Of a stretch of 64,000 nt of DNA, positions 16,990 through 28,237 are shown piece by piece; positions within the stretch are counted from its first letter, which is position 1, and every line of letters starts with the position of its first letter. Source of the stretch: Prorocentrum cordatum (taxonomy: Eukaryota > Sar > Dinophyceae > Prorocentrales > Prorocentraceae); contig CAUYUJ010001328.1 in the NCBI GenBank assembly GCA_963575745.1, forward strand, positions 32,296-96,295, read 5' to 3'. Under the pieces are notes generated by a model, which saw nothing but the letters and a program-made list of their open reading frames with translations, ran no database searches and was not told the origin of the DNA. A program made the position numbers and the translations under genes.

Positions 16990-19551
16990 TCCGAACGGTC
17001 TGTCCTGGAAGATCGTCGCGCCATCCGCGTGGTAGAGCAACTCCACCACGCGCGGGCGAAAGTGCCTGCCAAGCGCTCTGGTGGATCCACGTTCCTCCGC
17101 AATCCACGCCTGAACGTCAGGGTGCAAGTAAAAACCAACCCCTCGCAGAGCCAATCGCGGGTTCCGCACTTCGCGGCACTGGTCCGCGAAAGCCGCACAC
17201 GCTCCACGGCATTCCGCAAAAAGCTGGCGCAATGAGAGCTGAACGCTATGCCACGCTAGGTGAACTGGCGAATAGTGCGGCGCTCCAGCCAACATTTTTT
17301 TGGACTTCGCACGCAATGCTTCCACCCACCGCTCGGCAACTGGAACGAACACCAGCCGCGCGACAAAACACTCCAGCGACGACAACTGCGAAAGGGCGCG
17401 CCTGTTCTCTACGAACATCAGCAGCTCCGCGCGCAGCACAGAACCGGGCGAGCAAATGGCGCGCACTAGCGGGTGCCGCTTGATCGATGGGCGAGCATCT
17501 TCGTACAGATCCAAAACCTTCTGCCCGATTGCGCGGGCAGTCGGTGCATCTGGATGCCCCAGGCCGCACACGACCCAAGGAAGCTGCTGCCAATGCGCAA
17601 ACTTTAGGTTGAAAACAAGAACCAAATGCTGCCTGGCACGTTGGAAATCTCTGACCACAAGACTGCGGTCAGCTTCTGATAGGAATGCTATCTCTGGAAA
17701 TGTCAACAGATGTGGGACCGCAAACCGAAGTTATCTCCGCAGCAATTTGACGAGGTCATTGTTGGCCATCTCTGGCGCCCTCCGCGTCCGCATGGGGCAC
17801 CCGCCCAAGTCGATGTTATATCGCTTTCGGAAGTGCCTGGCCCTGAGATGTCGATTCTCCAACGTGTCGAACGTATGGCACCAGCACCCTTCCGACCAAG
17901 CCATGCACTCCAGTACCACGTCGCCGATGAGAGCGATCATGGACGCATAGCCCCAGAATAGGTCTGACCTGATGGCAGCGTCCACGATGTTTAGCTTTAC
18001 CTCTCCCTTGCCCCCGCGTCCGCCGCCGCCATCCTGACCGTCGTCGTCGTCGTCGTCGGCCGCGCCCCGAAATCAAAACCGATCAAGGTTCCAAGCGGCC
18101 CGGAGCGCGACTCTCAGAGGCAAGACTTCCTGACGCGCTTTCAACGCCTCGCCCCGACGGCCTTCGTGCACAGGCGAACGAAAAGAGTTGAAATCATCAG
18201 CATGGTTGCTGTGTGGGGGCCTACTGAAGCAAGTGCGTCTGAGGCGCACCCGCGTCCACTGATTGTGCAGGAGCCTTGCCAGATGCCTCAAATGCTCGAT
18301 GAACCACGGCCAATGCGGAACACTCAAAGGCAAATCTTTCGTCAAATTGTGAAGGATATGCAAATTGCCTGCAATCGTCGAGCTCCCTGTCCAAACGATA
18401 TCATACGGATCCCCGGACGCTGCGTCATCCAACCCGCCAACCACGTCTGGCCCGTCTGGTCCAAAGTCGAACTCAGGGGGATCGTCGTCAAAATCATCGT
18501 CGCCTTCGGCGAGCCCGCCGTCCTCTCGGGCATCGGCTCGGCGTATCCAATCACCGAATAATGTCTTCAAGTTCGTTTTCGCCGACGCCACGCCAGACTC
18601 TGTCCCCAAATCACATGTCCAACTCACTACTGAATTCAAATTGGTCGCACAATCCCTCCACGTTCGGGATGGCAACTTGCAAGCGCGAGCTGCGCAATGG
18701 ATCTTCGCGCCCAAAGAGCCGCGCCCAGACCCGATAGCCGTGGGCGCACCGGGCACTATCTCAAGCCTGCGCGACAAAGTAAGAATCGCTTGCGCTACCT
18801 CGTCGTCGTCCCCCGGCTCCTCCGAGAATCTCAAGTACCACATGCGATGTGCAAGCCGCGTGCTGGCCGCCACCTCATTGAGCGACATGCTGCTGAAGCC
18901 AGTCATCAACCAATTGTGGGAGGCTTGCGGCGACGAGTCCATGGTGCCCCAAGACACCACGCCACCAGAATCCAACATGTCAGCTCGACGTTTCTGCATC
19001 AACATGCAATGCGCCGTGTGGACAGTCAGCCTGTGTCTGTAGATGGTGCGCTGGCTCGGAATGACGCCCGTGTCGGAAAGAACATCTGCGTAATATTGTT
19101 GCACCGCCTCTTCCTTGACAGTCAGTCGCAAACTGTTCATTAAAACCTCCCGCATGCAGTCGCGCTTCGCAAGGATACCAGATAGCATCAAGCAGTTCAA
19201 CATATGAAACATGTCGTGAACCTTCTTCGACATAAGCAGCCGCTCACGCAACATGCTGTCCCGCCAGTCCTGAAGCCAATCACTGTAAAATCTTACCTCG
19301 TCCATGTCAGCGAATAAACCCGCTAACGCCCGCATTGCATCTGCAATGCTCTGGGCCAGATCCGGTGATAGAGGCAGGAGGGGCGGCGCATCGCGGTCGG
19401 CGCAACGCCCCGCCCTGCGGCGGTTTAACCCCTCCAACCACCGACTCACGCGAGCAAGGCCCATGCCGCCGCTTGAGCGCCCACTCGCAACTGGAAATCC
19501 CCAGCGAGCCCAAGCCCCGGCAACGCAGAGCAGAGCGTGCGGGAGAGGCAT
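16990..19551 (-). pseudogene. Large dinoflagellate-type multigene-family protein, possibly transposase-derived, two in-frame stops
   Basis: Three open blocks in the same frame (19551-18076, 18072-17732, 17728-16990) are separated only by TGA (about 18073-18075) and TAA (about 17729-17731). Together they read about 850 residues. Notable features: EVRFYSDWLQDWRDSML, a helix-rich SKKVHDMFHMLNCLM region, GTMDSSPQASHNW, WTCDLGTESG, an acidic low-complexity stretch, SPVHEGRRGE, then after the first stop DAAIRSDLFWGYASM and CHTFDTLENRHLR. From memory, the DSSPQ and HEGRxGE signatures recur in large uncharacterised dinoflagellate families. The two spaced Asp residues (DSSPQ, DLGTE) make a DDE-type nuclease worth testing, but I cannot show a catalytic triad. 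The stops could be real decay, sequencing error or unrecognised introns. Confidence 0.55.
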
Positions 19552-19599
19552 TGCAACGGCAACGCGAAGTAATCCACCCTCAGCGAAGGCCTGCCCGTT

Positions 19600-20790
19600 G
19601 TTGTAGCGGGTTTGCCAATCCTATCAGACGGCCTCTAACATGCTCTCCGCGCGCCGCGGTGCAACCGCCGCCCGAAGCCGTCGCTGCTTGAACTGTCTGA
19701 CAAAACGTAGCACCCCGCAAATGCGAATAAGAGTGATGGCAAGAGCGGGCGGGCGCGGCGCCTGCGACCCAGCCGCGGCCCGCCCGCCTCGCGACCCGCC
19801 CGCGACCCATCGACCCCGCCACCCAACCGTCTTGGAGGGGCCCGAAAGCCTCTGGGGGGCCCAGAGGGAGTAGGGGTGGGGGGAGACGCGCACCTTAGAT
19901 TGAGGCCCTCTTCGAGCCGTCTCGGAGACCTCTCGGGGCTCTCCTGGGCCCTTCCAAGAGCCTGAGAAGGTTTAGGAGGGGCCCGAAATGGCCCCGAGAC
20001 GGCTCCAAGAGGGCCTAAAGACGAATGCAGCGGGTCTCTAATCAAAAAGGTTCTTGACTAAAGACCACATGAAACATCTAAGCGCTTCCTCGTGCCACTC
20101 CTGGGGCTTTCTCGGGGCCTTCTTGCCGGCGTGGATCGGGCACCTGGCACGAACAAAAAAAACTCCAAAGACGAAAACCGACACCTTTGGACTGAACAGG
20201 GTCGCGGCGCTCCCGGCTCGCCAGCCGAACGACCGGTAAATGCAGCTCGAGAGCACTAAAGGGCCTTCTTGGGGGCCTCTTGGGGCCGCTTTGCACCCTC
20301 GGGAAGCCATCTCGGTGCCCTCTTGGGCCTGTCCTACAGCCCCCTCCGACCGAACACTGAGGGGCCCGAACGACTCAACCTCGCCGAGACCCGCCCGCGA
20401 CACGAGCGACCAGCGACCAAACGGCGCCGCAACCCACCCGCGATCCGCCCACGCCGCGACCCGCCCACTGCGGGTCCTCACTCCAGCCGCGCACCCAGCT
20501 CCCCCCACTCTGATGCATTTCCCTGGGAGTGGTATTTTCCGACAGCCCGATTACCCAATGATTGTTGCATGCGTGTTGGCTCATACCAATTGTTTATGTC
20601 ATGGTTCTTAGTGGGAGTGACTGCGTTGCGCCACGGTTGCGTACGAATTGTTCTACATGTGGATTGGATTGTTTTTTTTTTTTCCAGGGCGAGTTGCACA
20701 TGTGCTGCTTGAGACGATCTCCCCCCATGGCTTGCCCAATCGCGTCTCCCCCGATACAAGCGCGGATCGCGCCGCGTTTGCGCGACGACG
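19600..20790. other. GC-rich spacer with GGGGCCC-type short repeats, no gene supported
   Basis: Degenerate CTCGGGGCC/CCGAGACGG words recur from 19840 to 20000 and again near 20255-20360. Frames are open in several phases without protein-like signatures. A T12 run followed by CCAGGG at 20671-20687 resembles an acceptor, but no good coding sequence follows it. Confidence 0.4.
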
Positions 20791-20793
20791 GGG

Positions 20794-21486
20794 TCAGGGA
20801 GGGAAGGGGGGCGAAATGGACAGGATAACATATGTCAAGCCGTCTGGAAGCACATCCTGAATGATAGCTGCCAGTGGCCGCCCCGTTCTGCGTTCGGCCC
20901 TCTCCATGCGCCGCTCCGCCGAATACACGGTCATTTCAACAAATGCACCTTTTGGGGCCGCCCAAGGCTGAGCAAAGTAAGCCCTGACAGGAGCGTCAAA
21001 CGCGCAAGCCGCGACGATCGTGAAGAAAAACGTTGGGAGGCGATGGTGGTGCGTCATCTGCCAAAAATCCTGAACGCGCCGCTGCCGAGGCGAAAGGTAC
21101 CCCATCAGTGAAGACATGTCTGCTGGACGACACAATGCTAAACCAAGGACGCGGCTACTCCAAGGTCTGAGTCCATTGGCCCACTGCTGAGGAGACGAAT
21201 GCGTGCCCAGATCATTGAGACAGCCTGCGTGCCCCGCATTTACCAGCTCTGATTTCATATATATCGTGAAGATATCTTTCGGCCCAACCTCGATGATGCC
21301 CCCCTTTGCTCTCTGGAACCGCACCCGGTCAACTTGGCGGCCATGCACCCATAACAAATAAAGACAATTATTATTAACACCATCGCCAGCAATAGCAGCC
21401 ATCGCAAACCTTGCTCTGGGCACGTTGCTTTTCGCACCCCACGCAATCACGGCAGAAGCCGCGGCAGAGCAGAGCCAAACAGCCAT
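20794..21486 (-). CDS. Hypothetical protein, 230 residues, hydrophobic N-terminus
   Basis: ATG at 21486 gives MAVWLCSAAASAVIAWGAK, a plausible signal peptide or membrane anchor. A well-mixed segment follows, including NNNCLYLLWVHGRQVDRV, IIEVGPKDIFTIYMKSEL, RRVQDFWQMTHHHR and FFFTIVAACAFDAPVR, ending PDGLTYVILSIS. Composition is convincing for a protein in an otherwise repeat-rich area, and only this frame is plausible. No family is recognised. The last residues (SPPFPP) run into C-rich sequence, so the end may be an exon boundary. Confidence 0.5.
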   Translation of the reverse strand: MAVWLCSAAASAVIAWGAKSNVPRARFAMAAIAGDGVNNNCLYLLWVHGRQVDRVRFQRAKGGIIEVGPKDIFTIYMKSELVNAGHAGCLNDLGTHSSPQQWANGLRPWSSRVLGLALCRPADMSSLMGYLSPRQRRVQDFWQMTHHHRLPTFFFTIVAACAFDAPVRAYFAQPWAAPKGAFVEMTVYSAERRMERAERRTGRPLAAIIQDVLPDGLTYVILSISPPFPP

Positions 21487-21644
21487 GGTCCACGATCATT
21501 TGGCGGCACGGGTAAATAATCGCATGTCGTTGGAACCACATGCGAAAATATCATCAAATAGGCGCGATCGTCGATTGTAGCTGCCCCTGTTGCCAGCGAA
21601 CGGCGGCGGTGTGTCCCAGGCCCCCGCCAAGCGAAGCTAATCGC

Positions 21645-21960
21645 TCCTAGTCGGCCCAAGATCGCTTCAATACGGCCCGAAGGGCTGCCAAGAGGGCCCC
21701 AAGACGGCCCAAGAGGCCCCATGGCGGCCCACAACAGCTCCAACATGTCCCCGAGAGGGCCCGCCCCTCGAGAATCCCGAGACCGCCAGCAACCGCCTAA
21801 GACCCAAGAGGCCCCGCGAAGCTCCGCCCGCAAGGCTCCATGAGGCACCCAATGCGCCCTGCAGAAGCTCCACTAAAGGGCCCCGAAGAGGCCCAACATA
21901 ACCCAAAGAGAAGCCCCCCTCCAAAAAGCCCCCAGGAGGCCCCTCCAGAAACCAAAAAAA
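21645..21960. repeat. Degenerate GGCCCCAAGAGG minisatellite
   Basis: Imperfect copies of AAGAGGCCCC and AAGACGGCCC resemble the cleaner arrays at 32570-32860 and 53715-54165 that sit in the LINE 5' region, so this may be a remnant of the same sequence. Confidence 0.6.
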
Positions 21961-22429
21961 ATCCAGCATCCAAGAAACGTCCGAACCACAGCCCAGACAC
22001 ATTGGCGGGATGGCGGGATGGGCCGAAGGCCACTAATGATTAATGGAATGGGCGCTGCGCTGTTGCGGACGAGACGCTGCCCCTGCGCAGAGCCGCGCTG
22101 GGGCAACCGCGCATCAGAACCCGAGCGCCGGGCAAGGCGGCGCAAGAACACCGGGAATACCACGGGCAGGACAAAGTGCAAAAGCAGGGACGCAGGGCGA
22201 CGCGGGGGGGGGGAACGCAGGGGGGATGGGAGCAATAAGGGAAGGGGAACTGGTGGCGGGGGAACAAATGAATGAGGCGAGACGGATGAAGCAGAGGAGA
22301 CGGAAGGATAATGCAAGATTGAAGGAGGGTGAGCTCGAAGAGGAGACGAGGAGGAGACCCAGGAGGAGAACCCGGAGGAGGACCAGGAGAACCTGCAGGG
22401 GGAGGAGGAGGCGGAGGAAGAGGAAGAGG

Positions 22430-23387
22430 ACTGACAGCGGGCACGTCGCGACGCCACAAGGCTTGAATAATCAGCCCCGCTAGGCCGCCAGGACGCGCAG
22501 CCCTGGATACCAAACCGAACAGGACCCCTAGGGCCCCCTGGGGGCCATGCCATGCCGGGGCGCCCTTTACAACCCCAGGGTCCTTCGTCCAAGCCTTGGT
22601 CTTGCTTTGCTTAATTTCGAGCCCGGCCTGGGTAAGCGCTGCGGCCGCTATCTGCATGGCTGCGCCCGCGTGCTCCGGGGGGCAGAACGCCGCGATGTCG
22701 TCGAGGTACGAAAACACGCGGCACTGTGGGGAAAGCTGCTGGAGAGCGCCCGCAATAGCACCCAGTGCATCTGCCAACGCAATGGCGAAGAGGCCTGGCA
22801 ACAGGGGGCACCCCTGGTCTACCCCGCGCGTGGCCCGAATCGGAACAGCGTCGTCGGCGTCATCCCACAAGAGGTGCGTGGTGGTTGAACTCAGCCAGGC
22901 CTGCACGGTGTGGAACAGCGACGGCGCCCTGGCTGCGACCCCGTCCAGAACCTTTTTCCGGAGGATCGAGTTGAAAGCGTTGGATGCGTCAAAGCTTAAA
23001 ACCACTCCGGCAGGATTGGCCTCTGTTAGCGCAGAGAGGGTCTTGTGGACCAACTCGCAACCCGCCCTCCTGCCAACGGCATACGGAACACCTCGCAGGC
23101 TGCTTTTCCGGCCAGCCGGCGGATAAACCCCGCCGCAGGCAATCGGGCGCAAATCGCCCGAAGCGTTGCGAAGCGCCACCAGCCTGGCTCCCAGATTGGC
23201 CTCCATGGCTCGGGGTGACAGGACGCTGTAGAGGAATAAGACCACCACCTGGGCGACGGCGGTGGCGGCTTCAGCGTCGCCGAGGGCCGTGCGCCAATGC
23301 TCGAAACGACTCCCGCTGGGTCCAGAGCCGGACCGCTTGGGGCTCCGTCGAAGGTGTCGTTTGACGGCTTCCACCAGTGATTCCTAG
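22430..23387 (-). CDS. Reverse transcriptase domain (non-LTR type)
   Basis: Canonical RT blocks appear in order on the minus strand. GVVLSFDASNAFNS carries the first catalytic Asp (motif A). RGVDQGCPLLPGLFAIAL is motif B. VFSYLDDIAAFC is the YxDD-type motif C with both catalytic Asp. AGLEIKQSKTKAW follows as motif D. Ahead of these, SGSRFEHWRTAL and DLRPIACGGV fit the finger region. Catalytic residues are intact in this segment. Below about 22430 the frame degenerates into Pro/Ser repeats. Its 5' end changes frame near 23384-23390. Confidence 0.85.
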
Positions 23388-24420
23388 TCTCTTCGTCTGG
23401 AGCGGCCGGTGCGGGGCCTGGGTGCGCGCCAGTCTCGCCAGGGGGGGGCAAGTCTTGTAGCGACGCGGGAACGCCAGGCCCGTGCGCCGCGGCCGTCGCC
23501 CGTGAAGCGCGCACTATGGCCTTACTTATCAAGCCCTCTTTGAGCAAGGTCTCCACTTCCTTGGCGCCCTCTTCTGGAGTGGACCGTCGGCCTCCGCGGC
23601 GGGGGCGGCGAGCTCCCGAGGTCATGGCTGCGCGCCAGAGGGCCCCCCAGTCCCCAGCGGCCGCGAGGCGCAGGCGGCACGTGATGGCCTTGCTCAGGCC
23701 CCGGCCCCTGACTTTGCGGCCCCCTCGGGTCTGTTGCGCGCGGAAAAGGAGCAGCCGATCAAAGAAAGTGAACAGCTTCTCCGCGCGTTGCTGGGTGACC
23801 AAGTCGCCCGTCTCATTGGCTTGGACAATGGCTGTCGCCACCCGCCCGCGGAGAAGGCCTAGCGCCTGGCTGACCTCGTCGGGCACACGGATCACCGTCG
23901 GCACGTCGCGGGCCAGGCTGTCGTAGGAAACGGAATCCCACCAAGCGAGGTTGGGAACAACACCATTGGAGAACTCGGGCCTCGCCGCGCCGATCTCGAG
24001 CTCCTCCGGCAGATCCCCGGGGTGGCCGTCGCCCGGACCCTGTAAAGGGGCTTCGGGGCCAGGTGGGACGTTCCCGGGCTCTGCATGGCGCGCCCGTTTT
24101 GCCAGCAGCACCTCCCGGACGTGCTCTGCCCGGGACGGCCGCCCTGGCTGGTCGCAATGGCCTCTGATGACGTCCTGCCGCGGCAGCGTGAGGGCGCCTA
24201 CTCCAACCACCGCGTCGTAAGGTCCGAGGCCCCCCATCCACGCACTCGGGGCGATAGAACAGCTTGTGGGCGAGCGTGTTGCTGAACACCCGGAGGTCGC
24301 CACGACGCATAGGCCCCTTGCACGCCAACGCATGGCAATGGCACCCCCGCGCCTTCTGCATGACGTCCACGCCCCATGTCGTAACTCGGAGGTCCCGGCG
24401 AGGATTCGAGGCTGGATGTG
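23388..24420 (-). pseudogene. Upstream part of the RT polyprotein, frame-disrupted
   Basis: In the frame ending near 23388 the residues EKLFTFFDRLLLFRAQQTRGG and RLRLAAAGDWGALWRAA form the linker that typically precedes RT in LINE polyproteins. Farther upstream a different frame carries TTWGVDVMQKARGCHCHALA and RVFSNTLAHKLFYRP, so a shift lies between about 24100 and 24250. Start undetermined. Confidence 0.5.
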
Positions 24421-25416
24421 GGTCTGGCGGTGGCGCGACGGCCTCAGCTGCCGCGTCGTCTGGGAAGGCCGGCCACCGGCAGGCGGACTGAGGGGCGCGA
24501 GAAGCAGGCCCGAGACCCTGGAGTCGAAGGCGCCGCTGCCCGCTGCAACGACGCCGGCGCTGCAGAGCCGGCAAAGCCAAGGTCGGACGTGAACGCCGCC
24601 GCCCATGGCCCCCGGAGCGGTGCAGCCGACGAACGCCCTCCAGCCGCCGTATAGCACCGCCTGCGAGGCCATCCATGGCACAGGGTTGCCAGAGATCAAC
24701 GCGCACATCTGCAACGCCGGCACCTGTCCCCTCAAGGCGCCGTGCATGAGGCCGCCCGCGCAAGCTGGGAACCACACGTCGGATCGCAGGGCGAACAGGA
24801 GGCTTCCGAGCATGAGGTCGCACGCCAAGCTGGTGACCAAGAAGACGGCGTCGAGGAAAGCCGCCGTTCTGGGCCCTGGCTGGGGGAGCCAGTCGGGCTT
24901 CGCTGGATCCTGCGGGCTCACGTGGCAATGGCCCGACTGAGCCCCCGACGCGTCAGCGGCGCACGATCGCGCGTGTCGCAGAAAAATAGTTCCGCGCTGC
25001 TGACGCGGCGCCCCTCCGGGAGGGGCCCATCTGGATCGCGTGAGGCCCAGCTTCTCATCATCATGAGCGTGGCGTACATGCGGCCGCGTGCGCTGCTGCT
25101 GCCCAGCCCCGCGCTGCACCCGGAAGGGCGGCTGGTCCAGCTCGGCGCGTTGCATCCTGCCCTGCCGCTCAACGATGAACTGGTCGTCCCTCTCGCGGCA
25201 CGGCCTTGCCTGCGACTCCGATGGGGTAGGGGGGGCGAGGGGGGAATTGGGGAACAAGGAAACGAGTGGGGGGGGAAAGAAGAGGATGTGGAGGAGGAGG
25301 AGTAGAAAGAGGTAGAGGTGGCGAACGAAAAGGGGAAGGAGAAAACATAGGGCGAGAAACTCGGATGGCGGGGGGGGGAATGACGATGGGGAGGTAGAGA
25401 GGAGGACAAGACCGAG

Positions 25417-25690
25417 ACGTGGATGTGGTCGCACTGGTGGTTGCGCGTGTGGCCGCACTGGTGCGTGCGGCGGTGGTCCTGCACGAATCTCGGGTGATCG
25501 AGGACGTCGTGCTTTCCGTCGAGGTCGCAGTTGATGTTGTGTCGCTGGCTCCGCTGGCACTCGCCGAACTCGTCGCTCTGGTGGATGTCGCAGTGCTTCT
25601 GGCCGTGGTGCTGCACGACCTCGTGATGGCCGACGCCGTCGCACTGACAGTCGAGGGCGCTGCCTTCCTGGCGACTCCGGTGGGGTAGGG
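25417..25690. other. Biased open segment, Val/Ala/Leu (plus) or Ser/Thr (minus)
   Basis: The plus strand reads a hydrophobic series (DVVALVVARVAALV, ALAELVALVDVAVLLAVV). The minus strand reads STVSATASAITRS-type Ser/Thr. A related but diverged segment lies at 27840-27965 (plus VVDAVALLGVGALAL). Neither strand is clearly coding; it may be a degenerate GTC/CTG-rich repeat. Confidence 0.3.
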
Positions 25691-26960
25691 AGCAGGAGCA
25701 CGAAGAAGATGAGAAGGCAGACAAGGAGGACGAACGCGAAGAAGAGGAGGAGGAGGAGGAGGTGGACGAGGCACAGCAGGGAGACGCCGAAATCCAGTCC
25801 CTCGGTCGCCCACCCCTTGGCAGCTCTTGCGGCTGAGGGGCTGTGCTCAGACCACCCCGAGACGACGGGAGTCAGCCACCCCGTCGCCCCCCCCTTGGAC
25901 GCTCGCGCAGCCAGGAGGGACTGCTCGGGTCATCGCGAGACGCCCGGTTTCGCATCGAGGACCGGTCCCCAACTCGATCAGCGGAGCAGAGGATGAGGAC
26001 GACAAGAACGAGGCGGAGGAAAATGAGGAGGAGGAGGAGGAGGAGGAAGAGGTGGAAGAAGAAACGGGAAGGAATGAGAAGGAGACTGCCGCGCTGCCGG
26101 CCGCACTCGCGGAACAGGCACGCGATGCCGGAACTGGCCCGCTGGCCAGTGCGAAGCTCGGCGTGCTGCAGGCCCCGCGCGCGCAGCCCGGAGAGGGCGC
26201 GAGCGGCGGCGCGGGCGACAGCGCCTGCAAGGCCGGAGGCAACCAGCCGGACGCAGAACTCTCGCCGACCTCCACCACATAGGATCCTCGCGGGATTGAG
26301 CCTGGAGGGCGCACGGAAAGAATTGCGCCAGCCCCCCACTCAGAGACCCCTGGGTCAAGACGGGGGTACCCAGGAGGAGGACGAGCTGGAGGAGACAAGG
26401 CAGAGGAAGGGACAAGGTAGGAAAAAGGCCGGGACGTGGCAGTGGGGGACGTCCAAGAAGTGCATGCCTGATCACTCTGATCCCCGTGACTCCCAAGCAA
26501 AGCGGGCTCGACGGGAAGGGAGTGATTGACCCACCCGAGATGGAATCCCAACTGGAAATCCAGCGCACCAGCGACCCACCTGGAAACTCGAATCGGGAGG
26601 GCCCAAAATGATGTTCCCCCGTAGGTCCACGTACGCCGCCGAGACGAGCCAGGCAGCGGCCCCCGCGCGGCAGCAGCGCGGTCCGAGGCGCGCGGCGCAG
26701 GGGGGCGGCTGGCAGGTTCCTCAAGGATCGCGGACCTCGGAAGGGCCCTAAGAGGATCCACACAAACCTCAAACCCCCAACAAGGGAGACAGAGGTGGGC
26801 GTGGTAGAGGTCCTGAGCCCCCCCCTGACGCATCGAGTGCGCGCCGCCGAGGTCAGGAAGGGGAGCGCAGGAAGGGGGGCAAGCAGGGGCGAGGGACGCG
26901 GAAGCAGGAAAGGGCAGGCAGAGAGCAGGGGGGGAGGGAGGGGCAGGCCAGGAACCCAGC

Positions 26961-27152
26961 AAAGACTCGGGGGGAGGGGCCGCCATGCATCTCGCATGAC
27001 CCGGAAAACCGTTCGGGGCCCCTTTGAAATCCCGTGTCCGCGAAGCCAGCCCGCACAAAGACTCGGGGGGAGGGGCCGCCATGCATCTCGCATGACCCGG
27101 AAAACCGTTCGGGGCCCCTTTGAAATCCCGTGTCCGCGAAGCCAGCCCGCAC
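26961..27152. repeat. 96-bp perfect tandem duplication
   Basis: The unit starting AAAGACTCGGGGGGAGGGGC at 26961 is repeated at 27057 without visible differences through CGAAGCCAGCCCGCACA. The identity implies a recent event. Confidence 0.9.
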
Positions 27153-27474
27153 AGGCCTGGCGGGCGTCCGGGTGCCGTCCAGTGGAGTGGCGGAGGCGCT
27201 GGGGGGGGTCGCGGTCAAGAAGGGGGGGCCCAGGAGCAGAGGGGGCAGGGGCGAGGCCAGGCGAGGGAGAGGAGCGGGGGGACGAGGTAGGGGGAGGGTG
27301 AGCCGAAGTGACGGCGGTGCCACGGGTGCGGCCAGGCATCCAGGGAAAACCAAGTATCGAGGCAAGGGTCGAGACAGGCGTGGGTGGAGATAGGTGGCCT
27401 TCGAATCCCCAGCTCCACGCTGGCGAGCACGAGGGGCCCGGCGGGCGACCTGAGGGGGCCGTGCTGCGCAGCGT

Positions 27475-27970
27475 CGCGGCGTTCGCCTCCGAAGCCGCAC
27501 TCGTTGTCCATGAAGTCGTTCGAAGCGAGCTGAGCGCGTGCCGAGGCGTGAAGCCCGGGCGGCGGCAGACCAGAATAGTGATGCCGTATGTCGTCCCCGT
27601 TCGGCTAGAACTGGGGCTTGTTGAGCTGATCAGCGCCGCGGTCATCGGCGTCGTAGTGCTGCCCAGCTCCAAGCCGAGTTTGGAAGGTGTGCGACTCTGC
27701 ACCGTAGAATCCGCCATCCTGCGCGTCTCGCTTTCCGGCATTCGGCAGGTGTTGCCGAAGCCCGCCGCGCTGCACGGCATCGTGATGATTGGCTCCGCAG
27801 GCTCCGTCGGGTCCCCACGCGTCATGTCGATGATCCCGTAGTTGGTCCTGGGACTGATGCTGCTGCGGCTCGCCACGCTGCCCGACGCCATGGTGGTCGA
27901 TGCTGTCGCGTTGCTCGGCGTCGGTGCGCTGGCCCTGAGCGCGGTGCTCGGCCACGCGGTCGGTCGGCTG
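27475..27970. other. Open segment of uncertain coding status
   Basis: Minus reads SPRTNYGIIDMTRGDPTEPAEP and LGSTTTPMTAALISS; plus reads VVPVRLELGLVELISAAVIG. Both are open, and no splice pattern decides between them. Related in bias to 25417-25690. Confidence 0.25.
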
Positions 27971-28237
27971 ATGGCGCCAGGTCGTCGGTGGGGGGCGGGG
28001 GCGGGGTCGGAGCAGGGAGGGAAGCGAAGGTGGAAGAAGGGGTGTGGGAGGGAGGGGCCAGCCGCCCCTAATTCAAAGATGCATACATTAGCTAGGGACG
28101 CTGAAGCGCTAATTAAAAGAGCGTTAGCACGGCGAGGCAGGCCGATCGCAGGAGGGGGACGGGGCAACGGGAGGAGGGGGGAATGCGTGGCGGTAGCGAG
28201 GCCAGCTCAGAATTCGGCGCCTCGCCGCGCCTCTCGC

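Larger units (their letters stand above)
22430..24930 (-). mobile_element. Degenerate non-LTR retroelement with RT domain
   Basis: Minus-strand coding remnants run from about 24930 down to 22430 and culminate in an RT domain. At least one frame change (near 23384-23390) and several unresolved frame switches upstream of 24100 indicate decay. The RT motif order places it among LINE-type elements. It has no homopolymer-clean structure comparable with the element at 32.3-39.6 kb and its RT is clearly a different lineage. Confidence 0.65.
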
